This document shows, piece after piece, positions 18,120 to 26,823 of a DNA stretch of 64,000 nt (positions within the stretch are counted from its first letter, which is position 1; every line of letters starts with the position of its first letter). Source of the stretch: Floridanema evergladense. GTDB lineage: Bacteria > Cyanobacteriota > Cyanobacteriia > Cyanobacteriales > Aerosakkonemataceae. Made by a program: the position numbers and the translations under genes. The notes under the pieces were generated by a model. The model had not been told where the DNA came from. It did no database searches and was given only the letters and a program-made list of their open reading frames with translations. Location of the stretch: the NCBI RefSeq assembly GCF_041929205.1, contig NZ_JBHFNT010000116.1, one strand, 5' to 3'.

Positions 18120-20144
18120 GTGAAAGCGGAAGTGGTTAAAGAAATGACTATGAAAAACTCTGCTAGTGCTCTCAGTTCTTACAGAATGTCCGATCTAGAA
18201 CGGGAAAAGCTGAAACTCGTTGTAGATTACTCTTTTGCCCAATCTTTGCCGGAAATTTGGCCGATCGCAGCCCAAAAATTCGCCAATGCGATCGCACTTC
18301 ACGATCCGCACAGTAAACCAGAGATTGTACTGACCTATCCCCAACTTTACCAGCAAATTCAGCAATTTGCAGCTGGATTGCAAGCCAATGGCTTATTGTC
18401 ATTAGTAGAAAGCGATGATTCTGGAGATCCGCCCCGTGTCGCCCTAATTTCTGACAATAGTTATCGGTGGATGATTGCCGACCAAGGGATTATGATGGCT
18501 GGGGGAGTAGATGTAGTGCGCTCCTCCGCTGCGGAAACAGAAGAATTATTGTATATTATCGAGCATAGCGGTAGTACGGTTTTAGTAGTAGAAGATGTAA
18601 AGACGCTGAAAAAATTAGGCGATCGGCTTTTGAAATTCCCCATCCAACTGATAGTTTTACTCACAGATGAAAAACTGGAAAGTTTCGGAGAAATTAAAGT
18701 TCTCAACTTTTCACAAGTCATGGCAGATGGGGCATCTCAAGAGTTAAAACTAATTAAGCAAAATCACAACACCCTCGCCACTTTACTTTATACCTCTGGA
18801 ACCACCGGAAAACCCAAAGGCGTAAGATTAACTCACGGAAATTTACTGCATCAACTTACCACCTTGGGCGCAATTATCCAACCTCATGTCGGAGATATTG
18901 CCCTTTCCATTCTTCCCACTTGGCATACTTTTGGGCGGACTGCGGAATATTTTGTTCTGTCTCAAGGTTGCCACCAAATTTACACTACTATTCGCTACAT
19001 TAAACAAGACTTCAAAGACTTTAAACCTCAATACATGATCGGTGTTCCGCGACTTTTAGAATCAGTTTATGAAGGCGTGCAAAAGAAATTCCGGGAACAA
19101 CCAGAGAATAAGCAAAAATTAGTTAATAACCTGTTGGAATTTAGTCTACGGCACATTCAAGGAAAACGAATTTGGCAAGGTTTAGGATTAAAACCTCATC
19201 CACCTGCATTGGGTGAAAAACTATTAGGAGGACTGCAAGCAATTATTTATTGGCCCTTGCATTTTTTAGGGGAAAAGTTAGTATATAAAACAGTCAGAGA
19301 AGCTACTGGTGGCAGAATGAAGTATTTTATCAGTGGTGGTGGTTCTCTGGCGATGCACTTGGAAAATTTCTATCAAATTGTTGGGTTAGAAATTTTGGTG
19401 GGATATGGTTTAACCGAAACTTCCCCCGTGACTCACGCCCGTCGTTATTGGCATAATTTAAGAGGTTCTGCGGGACAACCCATTCCCGGTACGGAGGCGA
19501 AAATAGTCGATCCAGAAACTCGCCAAGCTTTACCTGTGGGGAAAACTGGGATCGTGTTGCTGCGGGGGCCACAGGTGATGCAAGGATATTATAAGAACCC
19601 GGAAGCTACGAAAAAAGCGATCGACCCCGAAGGTTGGTTCGATAGCGGTGACTTGGGATGGTTAACCGAAAATAACGATTTGGTGCTGACTGGAAGACAG
19701 AAAGATACAATCGTTCTGACTAACGGCGAGAATATTGAACCTCAACCAATTGAAGATGCTTGTTTGCGTAGTTCTTATATCGATCAGATTATGCTAGTAG
19801 GGCAGGATCAGCGATCGCTAGGTGCTCTAATTGTGCCAAACATCGAAGCTCTCAAGCAATGGGCAGCTTCGCAAAACTTACAATTAGTCTTACTTAACGA
19901 AACCTTCTCCGCTGCCCAAGAACAAATCACATTTGATAGTAAGATTGTTCAGGAATTATTCCGCAAAGAACTGACTCGCGAAGTGCAGAACCGTCCCGGT
20001 TTCCGTCCTGACGATCGCATTGGCCCTTTCAGATTGCTTGAGGAACCGTTTTCGATCGAAAATGGAATGTTAACTCAAACATTGAAAGTCCGCCGACCTG
20101 TCGTGATGGAACGCTATCGCGATATGATCGACGGGATGTTCTAA
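18120..20144 (+). CDS. aas: AMP-dependent acyl-ACP/acyl-CoA synthetase
   Basis: This adenylate-forming enzyme activates free fatty acids. It contains LLYTSGTTGKPKGVRLTHGN (P-loop), GYGLTETSP, WFDSGDLGW and LTGRQKDTIVLTNGENI. The 674-residue length and the insert near residues 330-400 match long-chain AMP-ligases of the cyanobacterial Aas type, which recycle fatty acids onto ACP. The frame begins at a GTG (18120); ATG codons at 18144 and 18150 are plausible alternatives. It stands alone with more than 400 bases upstream. Confidence 0.88.
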   Translation: MKAEVVKEMTMKNSASALSSYRMSDLEREKLKLVVDYSFAQSLPEIWPIAAQKFANAIALHDPHSKPEIVLTYPQLYQQIQQFAAGLQANGLLSLVESDDSGDPPRVALISDNSYRWMIADQGIMMAGGVDVVRSSAAETEELLYIIEHSGSTVLVVEDVKTLKKLGDRLLKFPIQLIVLLTDEKLESFGEIKVLNFSQVMADGASQELKLIKQNHNTLATLLYTSGTTGKPKGVRLTHGNLLHQLTTLGAIIQPHVGDIALSILPTWHTFGRTAEYFVLSQGCHQIYTTIRYIKQDFKDFKPQYMIGVPRLLESVYEGVQKKFREQPENKQKLVNNLLEFSLRHIQGKRIWQGLGLKPHPPALGEKLLGGLQAIIYWPLHFLGEKLVYKTVREATGGRMKYFISGGGSLAMHLENFYQIVGLEILVGYGLTETSPVTHARRYWHNLRGSAGQPIPGTEAKIVDPETRQALPVGKTGIVLLRGPQVMQGYYKNPEATKKAIDPEGWFDSGDLGWLTENNDLVLTGRQKDTIVLTNGENIEPQPIEDACLRSSYIDQIMLVGQDQRSLGALIVPNIEALKQWAASQNLQLVLLNETFSAAQEQITFDSKIVQELFRKELTREVQNRPGFRPDDRIGPFRLLEEPFSIENGMLTQTLKVRRPVVMERYRDMIDGMF

Positions 20145-20378
20145 AAACATCAGTGAGAAGTTATGAGGGTTTACGCTGCAATTGTCGGGTAAATCCCAGC
20201 ATAAGGCAAAAGCAAGGGTGAAGTAGAAAACAGCCTATTTCACTCTTTCGCCTTGAACAATTAAAATGCACATTGCAGGTAAAAATGCAAATTAAAAGTT
20301 TAAATAGATTTGCAATTTTCCTTTAACTTCGGCTGATGAAACATCGCTCCTTAACCACAATAAAAGTTAAACTTAGTC

Positions 20379-20828
20379 ATGGAAATCCCCAAAGCTCAAC
20401 TCCTACTAAAGCGCCCAGTTAACATTAAAGCCATTGTGACCGATCGTTGGAAGGAAGAGGCACAACAACAACTCCAAGGACAGATCAATCAGATTAATGA
20501 GCAACTTCAACAGTTAGAAATTCAAGGACAAAGGGCAATTACTGATCTGCAAAAGCAAAGCATTCAGCCACCTGGCCCCCAAATAATGCAACAAATAGAT
20601 AGCCTTCAAAGTGGGATTAATCAAAGAAAAAGTGAATTGCTAGAACAGAAAAATCAATCTCTGCAACAACTCGAACAAGTGCAATTATTGCAACTCGAAC
20701 AAGAAGTGAGTCAAGGCACGATCGAGAGCATTTTTACTCTGAATTTGGGAGACAATTTACTGGATAAATGGCAGGTAGAAATTCTGCTACGAGATGGAGT
20801 AGTAGAAGAAATTCGCGGTCATATTTAG
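20379..20828 (+). CDS. YlqD-like coiled-coil protein
   Basis: The 149-residue protein starts with a short beta segment (LLLKRPVNIKAIVTDRWKEE), continues as a Gln-rich coiled coil of about 80 residues, and ends in a beta segment (WQVEILLRDGVVEEIRG). This matches the YlqD family. The function is not established. It lies about 95 bases upstream of the E2 gene in the same direction, separated by a TCATTAGTCATT-type repeat tract. Confidence 0.8.
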   Translation: MEIPKAQLLLKRPVNIKAIVTDRWKEEAQQQLQGQINQINEQLQQLEIQGQRAITDLQKQSIQPPGPQIMQQIDSLQSGINQRKSELLEQKNQSLQQLEQVQLLQLEQEVSQGTIESIFTLNLGDNLLDKWQVEILLRDGVVEEIRGHI

Positions 20829-20835
20829 GAATAAA

Positions 20836-20896
20836 AGTCATTAGTCATTGGTCATTAGTTAAAAACCATGACAAATGACTAATGACAAATGTCAAT
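20836..20896. repeat. Repeat tract of GTCATTAG/CTAATGAC units
   Basis: Several copies of cattagtcattggtcatt are followed by their inverted form acaaatgactaatgacaaat. Similar tracts occur at about 6080-6140. This is a common intergenic repeat in filamentous cyanobacteria and can fold as a hairpin. Confidence 0.65.
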
Positions 20897-20922
20897 TAGT
20901 AATTAACAACTAAGAATTAGCG

Positions 20923-22197
20923 ATGATTCACGAAGTTTTCATGCCCGCCCTCAGTTCCACAATGACCGAAGGCAAGATTGTTTCCTGGGTAAAATCTCCA
21001 GGGGACAAAATTGACAAAGGCGAAACAGTGGTGGTGGTGGAATCAGATAAGGCAGATATGGATGTAGAGTCCTTCTATGAAGGATATTTAGCCACCATTA
21101 TTGTAGAAGCGGGCGGAGTTGCGCCTGTGGGTGCAGCGATCGCCCTAGTCGCAGAAACCGAAGCCGAAATAGAAACAGCCAAGCAACAAGCAGCAGGCAA
21201 AACTAGCCCTGTTGCTGCACCAACTCCCGCACCTGCAAAGCAAGCGGAACCTGTAGCTGTAGTAGCAGAAACTTCCAATGGTGCAGCGAGTCGTGGCGAT
21301 CGCCTGGTAGTTTCTCCTCGCGCCCGGAAACTAGCCAAAGAACTGAGAGTAGACTTAAATAGTCTCAAAGGTAGCGGCCCTCACGGTCGAATTGTAGCAG
21401 AAGATGTAGAAGCCGCAGCCGGAAAAGCACCCGCACCCGTAGCCGTTGCACCTACAGTTCCCACCTTTACACCCGCACCCGCACCCGCTAGACCTGCACC
21501 TGCACCTGCACTTCCGGCAGTTCCCGGTCAAGTGGTAGGCTTTACCACGCTGCAAAATGCGGTGGTGCGGAACATGGTAGCCAGCTTAACAGTTCCTACC
21601 TTCCACGTTGGTTATACCATTACTACTGATAATTTGGACAAACTCTACAAACAGATTAAGTCCAAAGGTGTAACGATGACAGCATTATTAGCTAAAGCGG
21701 TGGCAGTGACATTGCAAAAACACCCATTGCTTTATGCTAGTTATACTGAACAAGGAATTCAGTATAATTCAGCAATTAATGTTGCCGTTGCAGTGGCAAT
21801 GGATGATGGTGGTTTGATTACGCCAGTGTTGCAAAATGCTGACAAGTTAGATATTTATTCCTTGTCGCGTAGTTGGAAAGATTTGGTCGATCGCTCTCGC
21901 GCCAAACAATTACAACCCCAAGAATATAACTCTGGAACTTTCACCCTTTCCAATTTGGGAATGTTTGGTGTAGACCGTTTTGATGCAATTTTACCACCAG
22001 GACAAGGAGCAATTTTAGCGATCGGTGCTGCCCGTCCCCAAGTAGTAGCAACCGCTGATGGAATGTTCGGAGTCAAACAGCAAATGCAAGTAAATATTAC
22101 CGCCGATCACCGGATTATTTACGGTGCTCATGCTGCCGCATTCTTACAAGATTTGGCAAAATTAATTGAAAATGATGCCCAATCTTTAACGCTGTAA
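20923..22197 (+). CDS. pdhC: Dihydrolipoamide acetyltransferase (pyruvate dehydrogenase E2)
   Basis: The N-terminal lipoyl domain carries the lipoylated lysine in ESDKADMDV (about residue 43). An Ala/Pro-rich linker follows, then the E1/E3-binding domain (SPRARKLAKELRVDLNSLKG), a second Ala/Pro linker, and the C-terminal catalytic domain with ITADHRIIYGAHAA. In that motif the His and Arg are kept but the Asp-Gly of the usual DHRxxDG is Tyr-Gly, as in plant plastid and cyanobacterial E2. It is the core of the complex that makes acetyl-CoA. At 424 residues it is a full-length single-lipoyl E2. Confidence 0.93.
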   Translation: MIHEVFMPALSSTMTEGKIVSWVKSPGDKIDKGETVVVVESDKADMDVESFYEGYLATIIVEAGGVAPVGAAIALVAETEAEIETAKQQAAGKTSPVAAPTPAPAKQAEPVAVVAETSNGAASRGDRLVVSPRARKLAKELRVDLNSLKGSGPHGRIVAEDVEAAAGKAPAPVAVAPTVPTFTPAPAPARPAPAPALPAVPGQVVGFTTLQNAVVRNMVASLTVPTFHVGYTITTDNLDKLYKQIKSKGVTMTALLAKAVAVTLQKHPLLYASYTEQGIQYNSAINVAVAVAMDDGGLITPVLQNADKLDIYSLSRSWKDLVDRSRAKQLQPQEYNSGTFTLSNLGMFGVDRFDAILPPGQGAILAIGAARPQVVATADGMFGVKQQMQVNITADHRIIYGAHAAAFLQDLAKLIENDAQSLTL

Positions 22198-22206
22198 AAA
22201 ATTAGT

Positions 22207-22232
22207 AATTCCCCCGTTTTTGGGGGAATTTA
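22207..22232 (+). terminator. Terminator after the E2 gene
   Basis: AATTCCCCC pairs with GGGGGAATT around a GTTTTT loop and is followed by T-rich sequence. Confidence 0.8.
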
Positions 22233-22294
22233 TTAATTTGTGATTGAAAGTGATGGTTTTTTGACCCAATACGCGATCGATCGGATTCACTTCC

Positions 22295-23179
22295 TTAAAG
22301 GCTGAATTGCAGTCTATAAGTTCTTGGAGTAATTCCGGTAAGCTGGCGAAACTGTTTACTTAAATGACTATGACTATTAAACCCACACATCAAAGCAATA
22401 TCTGTAATTGAAGTATTATTTTGTTTCAATAACTGCTTTGCCCGTTCAATTCTTTGTTGAAGTAAATATTGATAGGGAGTTGTGCCGATCGCTAACTTAA
22501 ATTGATGGCTAAAATGAAATTGACTCATGCCCAGCAGAGTCGCTAAATCAGCAAGCGTAATATCTTGATGCAGATGTTCGTTAATGTAATCCAAGACTGG
22601 CAAAATTTGACGCTCTGTTAATCCCCCCAAATAAATCTTCTCCACAGGTTTATCTACTACGTAATTTCTGAGTAAATGCACAGCCAAAACATTTGCCAAA
22701 GATTCAATATAAAGTTTGCTCCCTGTATTTCCCTGTTTCAGTTCATTTAGTAACATCATACCGATCGCTTCGAGTTGTGGGTCGCGAGTTTTAAATTCCG
22801 GGAGTAGTTCCAACCGATCTGGATTCATGGACAATGCTTGTTTTGCAACTTGCTGGATAAATCGAGAAGTAATCCGAATCTGCAAATAGTTATCTTCTGA
22901 ATCCCAACGAGCGAAAAACGGCATTTGAGCAGGCGTAATCGAAATGTCTCCTTTGCCGTAAAGTCCAGCATAAGTTTTACCTCCCCGGATTTGCAGCAAA
23001 CGCACTGGACGGGGTGCTAGAGATAGACAAATTGTATGTTCGTCACTGTAATGACAATTTCCCTCTCCTGGCGGATGTTGAAATTGTTCAACCAGTATAT
23101 TTTCCCAACCCTGCGCTTGACTTGACAAGATGGGCAAGTTCAGGGTTTCAACTTGATGGGTAACGGGATTTTTCATCAT
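22295..23179 (-). CDS. AraC-family transcriptional regulator
   Basis: The C-terminal 100 residues form the double helix-turn-helix of the AraC family (ITLADLATLLGMSQFHFSHQ, then TSITDIALMCGFNSHSHLSK and FRQLTGITPRTYR). The N-terminal half is a cupin-like effector domain. The ATG at 23179 (MMKNPVTHQ), preceded by GGGAAAAGC, is preferred. The open frame extends to 23350, but that would overlap the divergent azoreductase gene. The divergent arrangement suggests it controls the azoreductase. Confidence 0.85.
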   Translation of the reverse strand: MMKNPVTHQVETLNLPILSSQAQGWENILVEQFQHPPGEGNCHYSDEHTICLSLAPRPVRLLQIRGGKTYAGLYGKGDISITPAQMPFFARWDSEDNYLQIRITSRFIQQVAKQALSMNPDRLELLPEFKTRDPQLEAIGMMLLNELKQGNTGSKLYIESLANVLAVHLLRNYVVDKPVEKIYLGGLTERQILPVLDYINEHLHQDITLADLATLLGMSQFHFSHQFKLAIGTTPYQYLLQQRIERAKQLLKQNNTSITDIALMCGFNSHSHLSKQFRQLTGITPRTYRLQFSL

Positions 23180-23341
23180 GCTTTTCCCAGTGCATCTAGT
23201 TTTGATTGTATTTACTTTCGGATTGTCAGTAATAAAAAGCCGAAAAACTGACCGCAAGATTTTGATAGTTGCACAAGAATCAGATAGTTTCATCCTCTTC
23301 ACTTCCCTAAGCTGAAAGGGTAATCGATTGGAGGGGTAACT

Positions 23342-23974
23342 ATGGCTCATCTATTGCACATTGATTCTAGTCCGCGTGGTGAACGATCGCACTCTCGTCG
23401 TCTCACTAGAGAATTTGTGGAACAATGGAAACAAACCCATCCTGGTGATATTGTTACCTATCGAGATATTGGGCGCAATCCAGTTCCCCATGTCGATGAA
23501 CCTTGGATTGCAGCGGCATTTACTCCACCCGAACAACGTACACCTGAACTATGGGAAGCTATTAGGATTAGCGATCAACTAGTAGACGAATTCCTAACAG
23601 CTGATATCTACGTTATCGGCGTTCCCATGTACAATTTCAGCGTTCCTAGTACCTTTAAAGCTTACATCGATCAAATTGTACGACTCGGACGAACTTTTGC
23701 CTTTGAACCAGATGATTCTGCACATCCTTACAAACCTCTGATGCAAGGTAAGAAAATGTTTATCATCGAAGCACGAGGAGATTCCGGTTTTCAACCTGGT
23801 GGACGCTACGAGAAAATGAATCATCATGACCCTTATCTTGTTAGCGTTTTTGGGTTTATTGGGATTACAGATATTACCTTTGTTCATGTAGAAAATGATG
23901 AGTATGGGGGACAAAAATTAGCAGATTCGATCGCTTCTGCTCGTAATCAAATCAGGCAATTAGTTGGAGGATAA
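23342..23974 (+). CDS. azoR: FMN-dependent NADH:azoreductase / quinone reductase
   Basis: The 210-residue flavodoxin-like protein has HIDSSPRGERSHSR at the phosphate-binding loop, VIGVPMYNFSVPSTFKAYID in the FMN site, and EARGDSGF later, all typical of AzoR. These enzymes reduce azo dyes and quinones and act in thiol or quinone stress. A strong GGAGGGG ribosome site precedes the ATG. The AraC regulator is transcribed away from the shared 160-base upstream region, whose sequence includes the AraC-gene leader. Confidence 0.9.
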   Translation: MAHLLHIDSSPRGERSHSRRLTREFVEQWKQTHPGDIVTYRDIGRNPVPHVDEPWIAAAFTPPEQRTPELWEAIRISDQLVDEFLTADIYVIGVPMYNFSVPSTFKAYIDQIVRLGRTFAFEPDDSAHPYKPLMQGKKMFIIEARGDSGFQPGGRYEKMNHHDPYLVSVFGFIGITDITFVHVENDEYGGQKLADSIASARNQIRQLVGG

Positions 23975-23998
23975 GCCGATGTTATAAGATTATTTTGC

Positions 23999-24106
23999 AT
24001 TGAAGCTGTTCTCAGCGATCGGTTGTGGATTAATCGCCGGAGTTTTCTTTGCATTAGGAACTAACACAGTTAAGAAACCTCCGATCGCAATTTTGGTTGG
24101 GGAGTA
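23999..24106 (+). pseudogene. Fragment of a DUF1772-like membrane protein
   Basis: One frame reads LKLFSAIGCGLIAGVFFALG and then ends at a stop after a short unrelated tail. The hydrophobic SAIGCGLIAGVFFA segment matches the first transmembrane helix of DUF1772 (anthrone oxygenase-like) proteins. The remaining three helices are absent, so this looks like a truncated remnant behind azoR. Confidence 0.55.
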
Positions 24107-24111
24107 AGCGA

Positions 24112-24273
24112 TTACCTGCAAAGGTTGAGCCAATTTCTTCGTCTAGTTTACCAGCTATTTTGATTAAGAAACAGGGAGATTTTCCGGCTTTTTGGCATGA
24201 AGATGTTTCTTTTATTCAAGTGATGGAAGAGTTGTATGAACGGGTGAAAACTAAAAATAAGGATATTTTTTAA
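24112..24273 (+). pseudogene. C-terminal fragment of an unidentified protein
   Basis: A 53-codon frame without a start codon reads LPAKVEPISSSSLPAILIKK, continues QGDFPAFWHEDVSFIQVMEE, and stops after NKDIF. It has the composition of a real C-terminus but no family is recognised. Together with the preceding fragment it suggests that a deletion joined two decayed genes at this boundary between housekeeping and accessory DNA. Confidence 0.4.
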
Positions 24274-24304
24274 GTTGTTGATGAAAAGCTAAAAAACGCT
24301 GTTT

Positions 24305-24454
24305 TCATAGATTACGGATTTTACGAATTTCTGTTAACCAACGCCGACGACTTAAGTGTTCTAAATTTAAAATGTCTTCTAAAGACCAATGAAAATAGAA
24401 TGCTATACAAGCTACCTCCTCATGTAGTCGATCTAAGGGGTAGCTTTCGACTCC
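24305..24454 (-). CDS. DUF6760-like extension read in the -1 frame of the chaperone gene
   Basis: The frame reads GVESYPLDRLHEEVACIAFY, then FHWSLEDILNLEHLSRRRWL, and ends EIRKIRNL at a TGA. It matches the short DUF6760 proteins found in eCIS and phage-tail clusters. The frame has no ATG, GTG or TTG start and is closed upstream by a TAA a few codons before the overlap. It can apparently be made only as a C-terminal extension of the preceding chaperone, by a -1 shift at the run of five G. The fusion would have 171 residues. Confidence 0.65.
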   Translation of the reverse strand, partial: GVESYPLDRLHEEVACIAFYFHWSLEDILNLEHLSRRRWLTEIRKIRNL

Positions 24455-24819
24455 CCCGATAGAGTAAGCTCCATATTAAATTGACTATTGCATTGAGGAC
24501 ATTGTACAAGAATAGACGCACTTTCTTGCTGATTAATTCGATTATAAAATTCCCGTAAATAGGCTAAATCAAGCGTGAAAAGTTCCTCTAGTAATTCAGG
24601 TGTTATTTTTGATAGTTCACCCAGATTGGTAATTGTTCGTGATAGCATTACTAAAAATCCGTAAGCTGGATTCTCTCTCACCAACGGGTCTTTTTGTACA
24701 GAAATTTCATCCTTTGCAGTTGCTAGACGCATTACTCCTTGCCGATGAATTTTGCCTTGATTATCTACTAAACCTTTTGGCAAAACAAATTTAAATTTTG
24801 TATGTGTTTCGCTGTTCAT
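24433..24819 (-). CDS. Phage-tail/eCIS-type tail assembly chaperone (128 aa, frameshift parent)
   Basis: The protein is a paralogue of the 109-residue chaperone in the main injection cluster (44239-44568). Shared positions are FVLPKG, RQGVMRLATAKDEI, NPAYGFLVMLSRTITNLGEL, the aspartate-leucine pair before YLREFYNRIN, and the overall length. In this copy a CPQC motif and SGESKATP follow. Tail chaperones of this type (lambda gpG/gpGT is the model) are produced with and without a frameshifted tail that binds other tail proteins. It lies 20 bases behind a TPR protein gene, probably in one operon, more than 19 kb from the main cluster. Confidence 0.75.
   Translation of the reverse strand: MNSETHTKFKFVLPKGLVDNQGKIHRQGVMRLATAKDEISVQKDPLVRENPAYGFLVMLSRTITNLGELSKITPELLEELFTLDLAYLREFYNRINQQESASILVQCPQCNSQFNMELTLSGESKATP
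24451..24460 (-). promoter_or_regulatory. Candidate programmed -1 frameshift site
   Basis: On the minus strand the zero-frame codons are TCG GGG GAG within a run of five G. A slip back by one base on GGG lets the P-site tRNA re-pair perfectly and opens the DUF6760-like frame, six codons before the zero-frame stop. The compact overlap and the lack of a separate start codon support regulated slippage. Confidence 0.55.
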
Positions 24820-24839
24820 ATTTTTCAGTTAGTAATTAG

Positions 24840-26639
24840 TCAACTTTGATTCAATCTTACTTTTAGATTTTCTAACAAATTATCTTTCTTTTGCTGGGCA
24901 AGCTCGAAATTAGGATTAATATTTAAAGCGGCTTCAAAGGCTTCTAAAGCTTTTTGATCTTCACCAAGTCCTTGAAACGCTAACCCTTTCCCAGTCAAGA
25001 CATAAACATTATTGGGATTGATGCTGTCAGCACGATCGTATGCTTGTAGCGCTTGTTGGTATTGACCCAAATCCAATAATAAAGTTCCTTGATTGTACCA
25101 ACCTTCAAAGGATTGAGGGTTAAGTTGAATAGCTTGATTAGTGGAAAAAAGAGCATTTTCATACTGTTTCAATTTCCAAAGGGTTACACTTCTGTTGGCT
25201 AAAATATTAGCACAGGATTTCTTGGCGGTGTCAACTAGACTTTCATATAGTTTTAAATTTAAAGGTGCTGCAATTTTATCATTTAAAATATCAACGCAAG
25301 TGAGTTTATCGGTAGCTAATTTAGTATCAGTTAGTAAAGCTGTGTTATAAGCTTCAAGTGCTAAATCATAATTTTTTATAGTGCTAAAGATTGTTCCTTG
25401 ATTAAACCAAGTTTGACTAGATTCAGGGTTAATTTTTAAGGATTTTTCAATGGAAGCTAAAGCATCTTGGTACTTTCCTAAATGCCACAATATTACGCCT
25501 TTGTTGTTCCAAGCTTCGGCAAAGTTAGCATTGAGATCGATCGCTCTTTCAACTGAAGCGATCGCCTCTTGATACTGCTTCAATCCTATTAACGCTCCAC
25601 CATGTTGATTCCATGCTTGCGCCGGATTTGCATCACCCCAAATTCCATCTCCTGTTAAGGCATTTTCGCAGGAGGAAAGTGCTTCTTTATAGTTGCCAAT
25701 TCGGTTTAATGTAGCACATCGATTTAATAAAGCTAAAGAATATTTAGGATTAGTTTGTACTGCCTTATTATAAGAAGTAAGTGCTTTCTCATTTCGCCCC
25801 AATTTTTCTAACAAAATACCTTGATTAGTCCAAGCGATCGCATCATTGGGATTGATAGCTAAAGCTTGTTCGTAAGAGGCGATCGCTTCTGCTATTTTTC
25901 CTAATTTTTCTTGTGCTAAAGCTATGTTTTTTAAAGCAATAGTTGGGTTACTAACTTTTGCTTGTTCGCAGGCTGCGATCGCCTCTTCATATCTTGTCAA
26001 ATCTGATAGAATTCCGCAACGTTCTACTAAAGCTACAGAATAACTTGGATTGATTGTTAAAGCTCGTTCAACAGAAGTTAAAGCATCCTCATTTTGGTTT
26101 AATTTCCTAAATGCTAAACCCCTATTGTACCAGGCAACAGCCGGAGAATCATTTCCCCAATTTCCATCAACTCTTAAAGCTTGTTCGCAAGATGTAATTG
26201 CTTCTTCAAAATTTCCCAATTCTTGCAATGCTGCACAACGTCGAGTCCAAGCTAGAGAATCTTTAGGCGATCTTTGTAATAATAAATCGTAAGAAGCAAC
26301 CGCTTCTCCATAGCGTTTTAATTTTAATAAAGCATGACTCCTAGCTGACCAAATTTCGATATTTCTCTCCTTGGGACGTAGCGCGATCGCTCTTTCACAA
26401 GCCGCTATAGCTTCAGCATACTTTTCTTCCCTTTCTAACACAATACATTGAGAAGCCCAAAATTTAAAATCCTTATAATTAAACTCATTCGACTGTGCTT
26501 GAGATATTAATTCATTGTCTAAAGACTGAGTATTAAATAACACATTCTGATAATTCCTGACTCCCCAAACAGTAGAAGAAAAAACAATACTTATAGAAAA
26601 AGTAGTAATGCTAACAAGACTTTTCCAAATCTTTTTCAT
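24840..26639 (-). CDS. Exported TPR-repeat protein
   Basis: The protein has 599 residues. It starts with a signal peptide or N-terminal anchor (MKKIWKSLVSITTFSISIVF) and then at least thirteen 34-residue TPRs with the usual Gly8, Ala20 and Pro32 pattern (AIASYEQALAINPNDAIAWT, ALEAFEAALNINPNFELAQQ). Two slightly longer cysteine-containing units resemble each other, one near residue 130 and the other near 320. It is probably a periplasmic or membrane-tethered scaffold. It diverges from the pentapeptide gene and lies directly upstream of the chaperone gene. Confidence 0.85.
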   Translation of the reverse strand: MKKIWKSLVSITTFSISIVFSSTVWGVRNYQNVLFNTQSLDNELISQAQSNEFNYKDFKFWASQCIVLEREEKYAEAIAACERAIALRPKERNIEIWSARSHALLKLKRYGEAVASYDLLLQRSPKDSLAWTRRCAALQELGNFEEAITSCEQALRVDGNWGNDSPAVAWYNRGLAFRKLNQNEDALTSVERALTINPSYSVALVERCGILSDLTRYEEAIAACEQAKVSNPTIALKNIALAQEKLGKIAEAIASYEQALAINPNDAIAWTNQGILLEKLGRNEKALTSYNKAVQTNPKYSLALLNRCATLNRIGNYKEALSSCENALTGDGIWGDANPAQAWNQHGGALIGLKQYQEAIASVERAIDLNANFAEAWNNKGVILWHLGKYQDALASIEKSLKINPESSQTWFNQGTIFSTIKNYDLALEAYNTALLTDTKLATDKLTCVDILNDKIAAPLNLKLYESLVDTAKKSCANILANRSVTLWKLKQYENALFSTNQAIQLNPQSFEGWYNQGTLLLDLGQYQQALQAYDRADSINPNNVYVLTGKGLAFQGLGEDQKALEAFEAALNINPNFELAQQKKDNLLENLKVRLNQS

Positions 26640-26823
26640 AACCTTGCCTTTTTACTAATACTTAGTATACTCACGACAGGATAGCACTGCAAATTTAACA
26701 ACATTAAATAATACATTTAAAAAATTTTACATTTCATATATTGAGGACTTCTTTTCAATCCAAGTTAAACTAAAATATAGCAAAATCTCCTTGGTTGCTG
26801 ATGAAGCACAATATTTTTTAACA

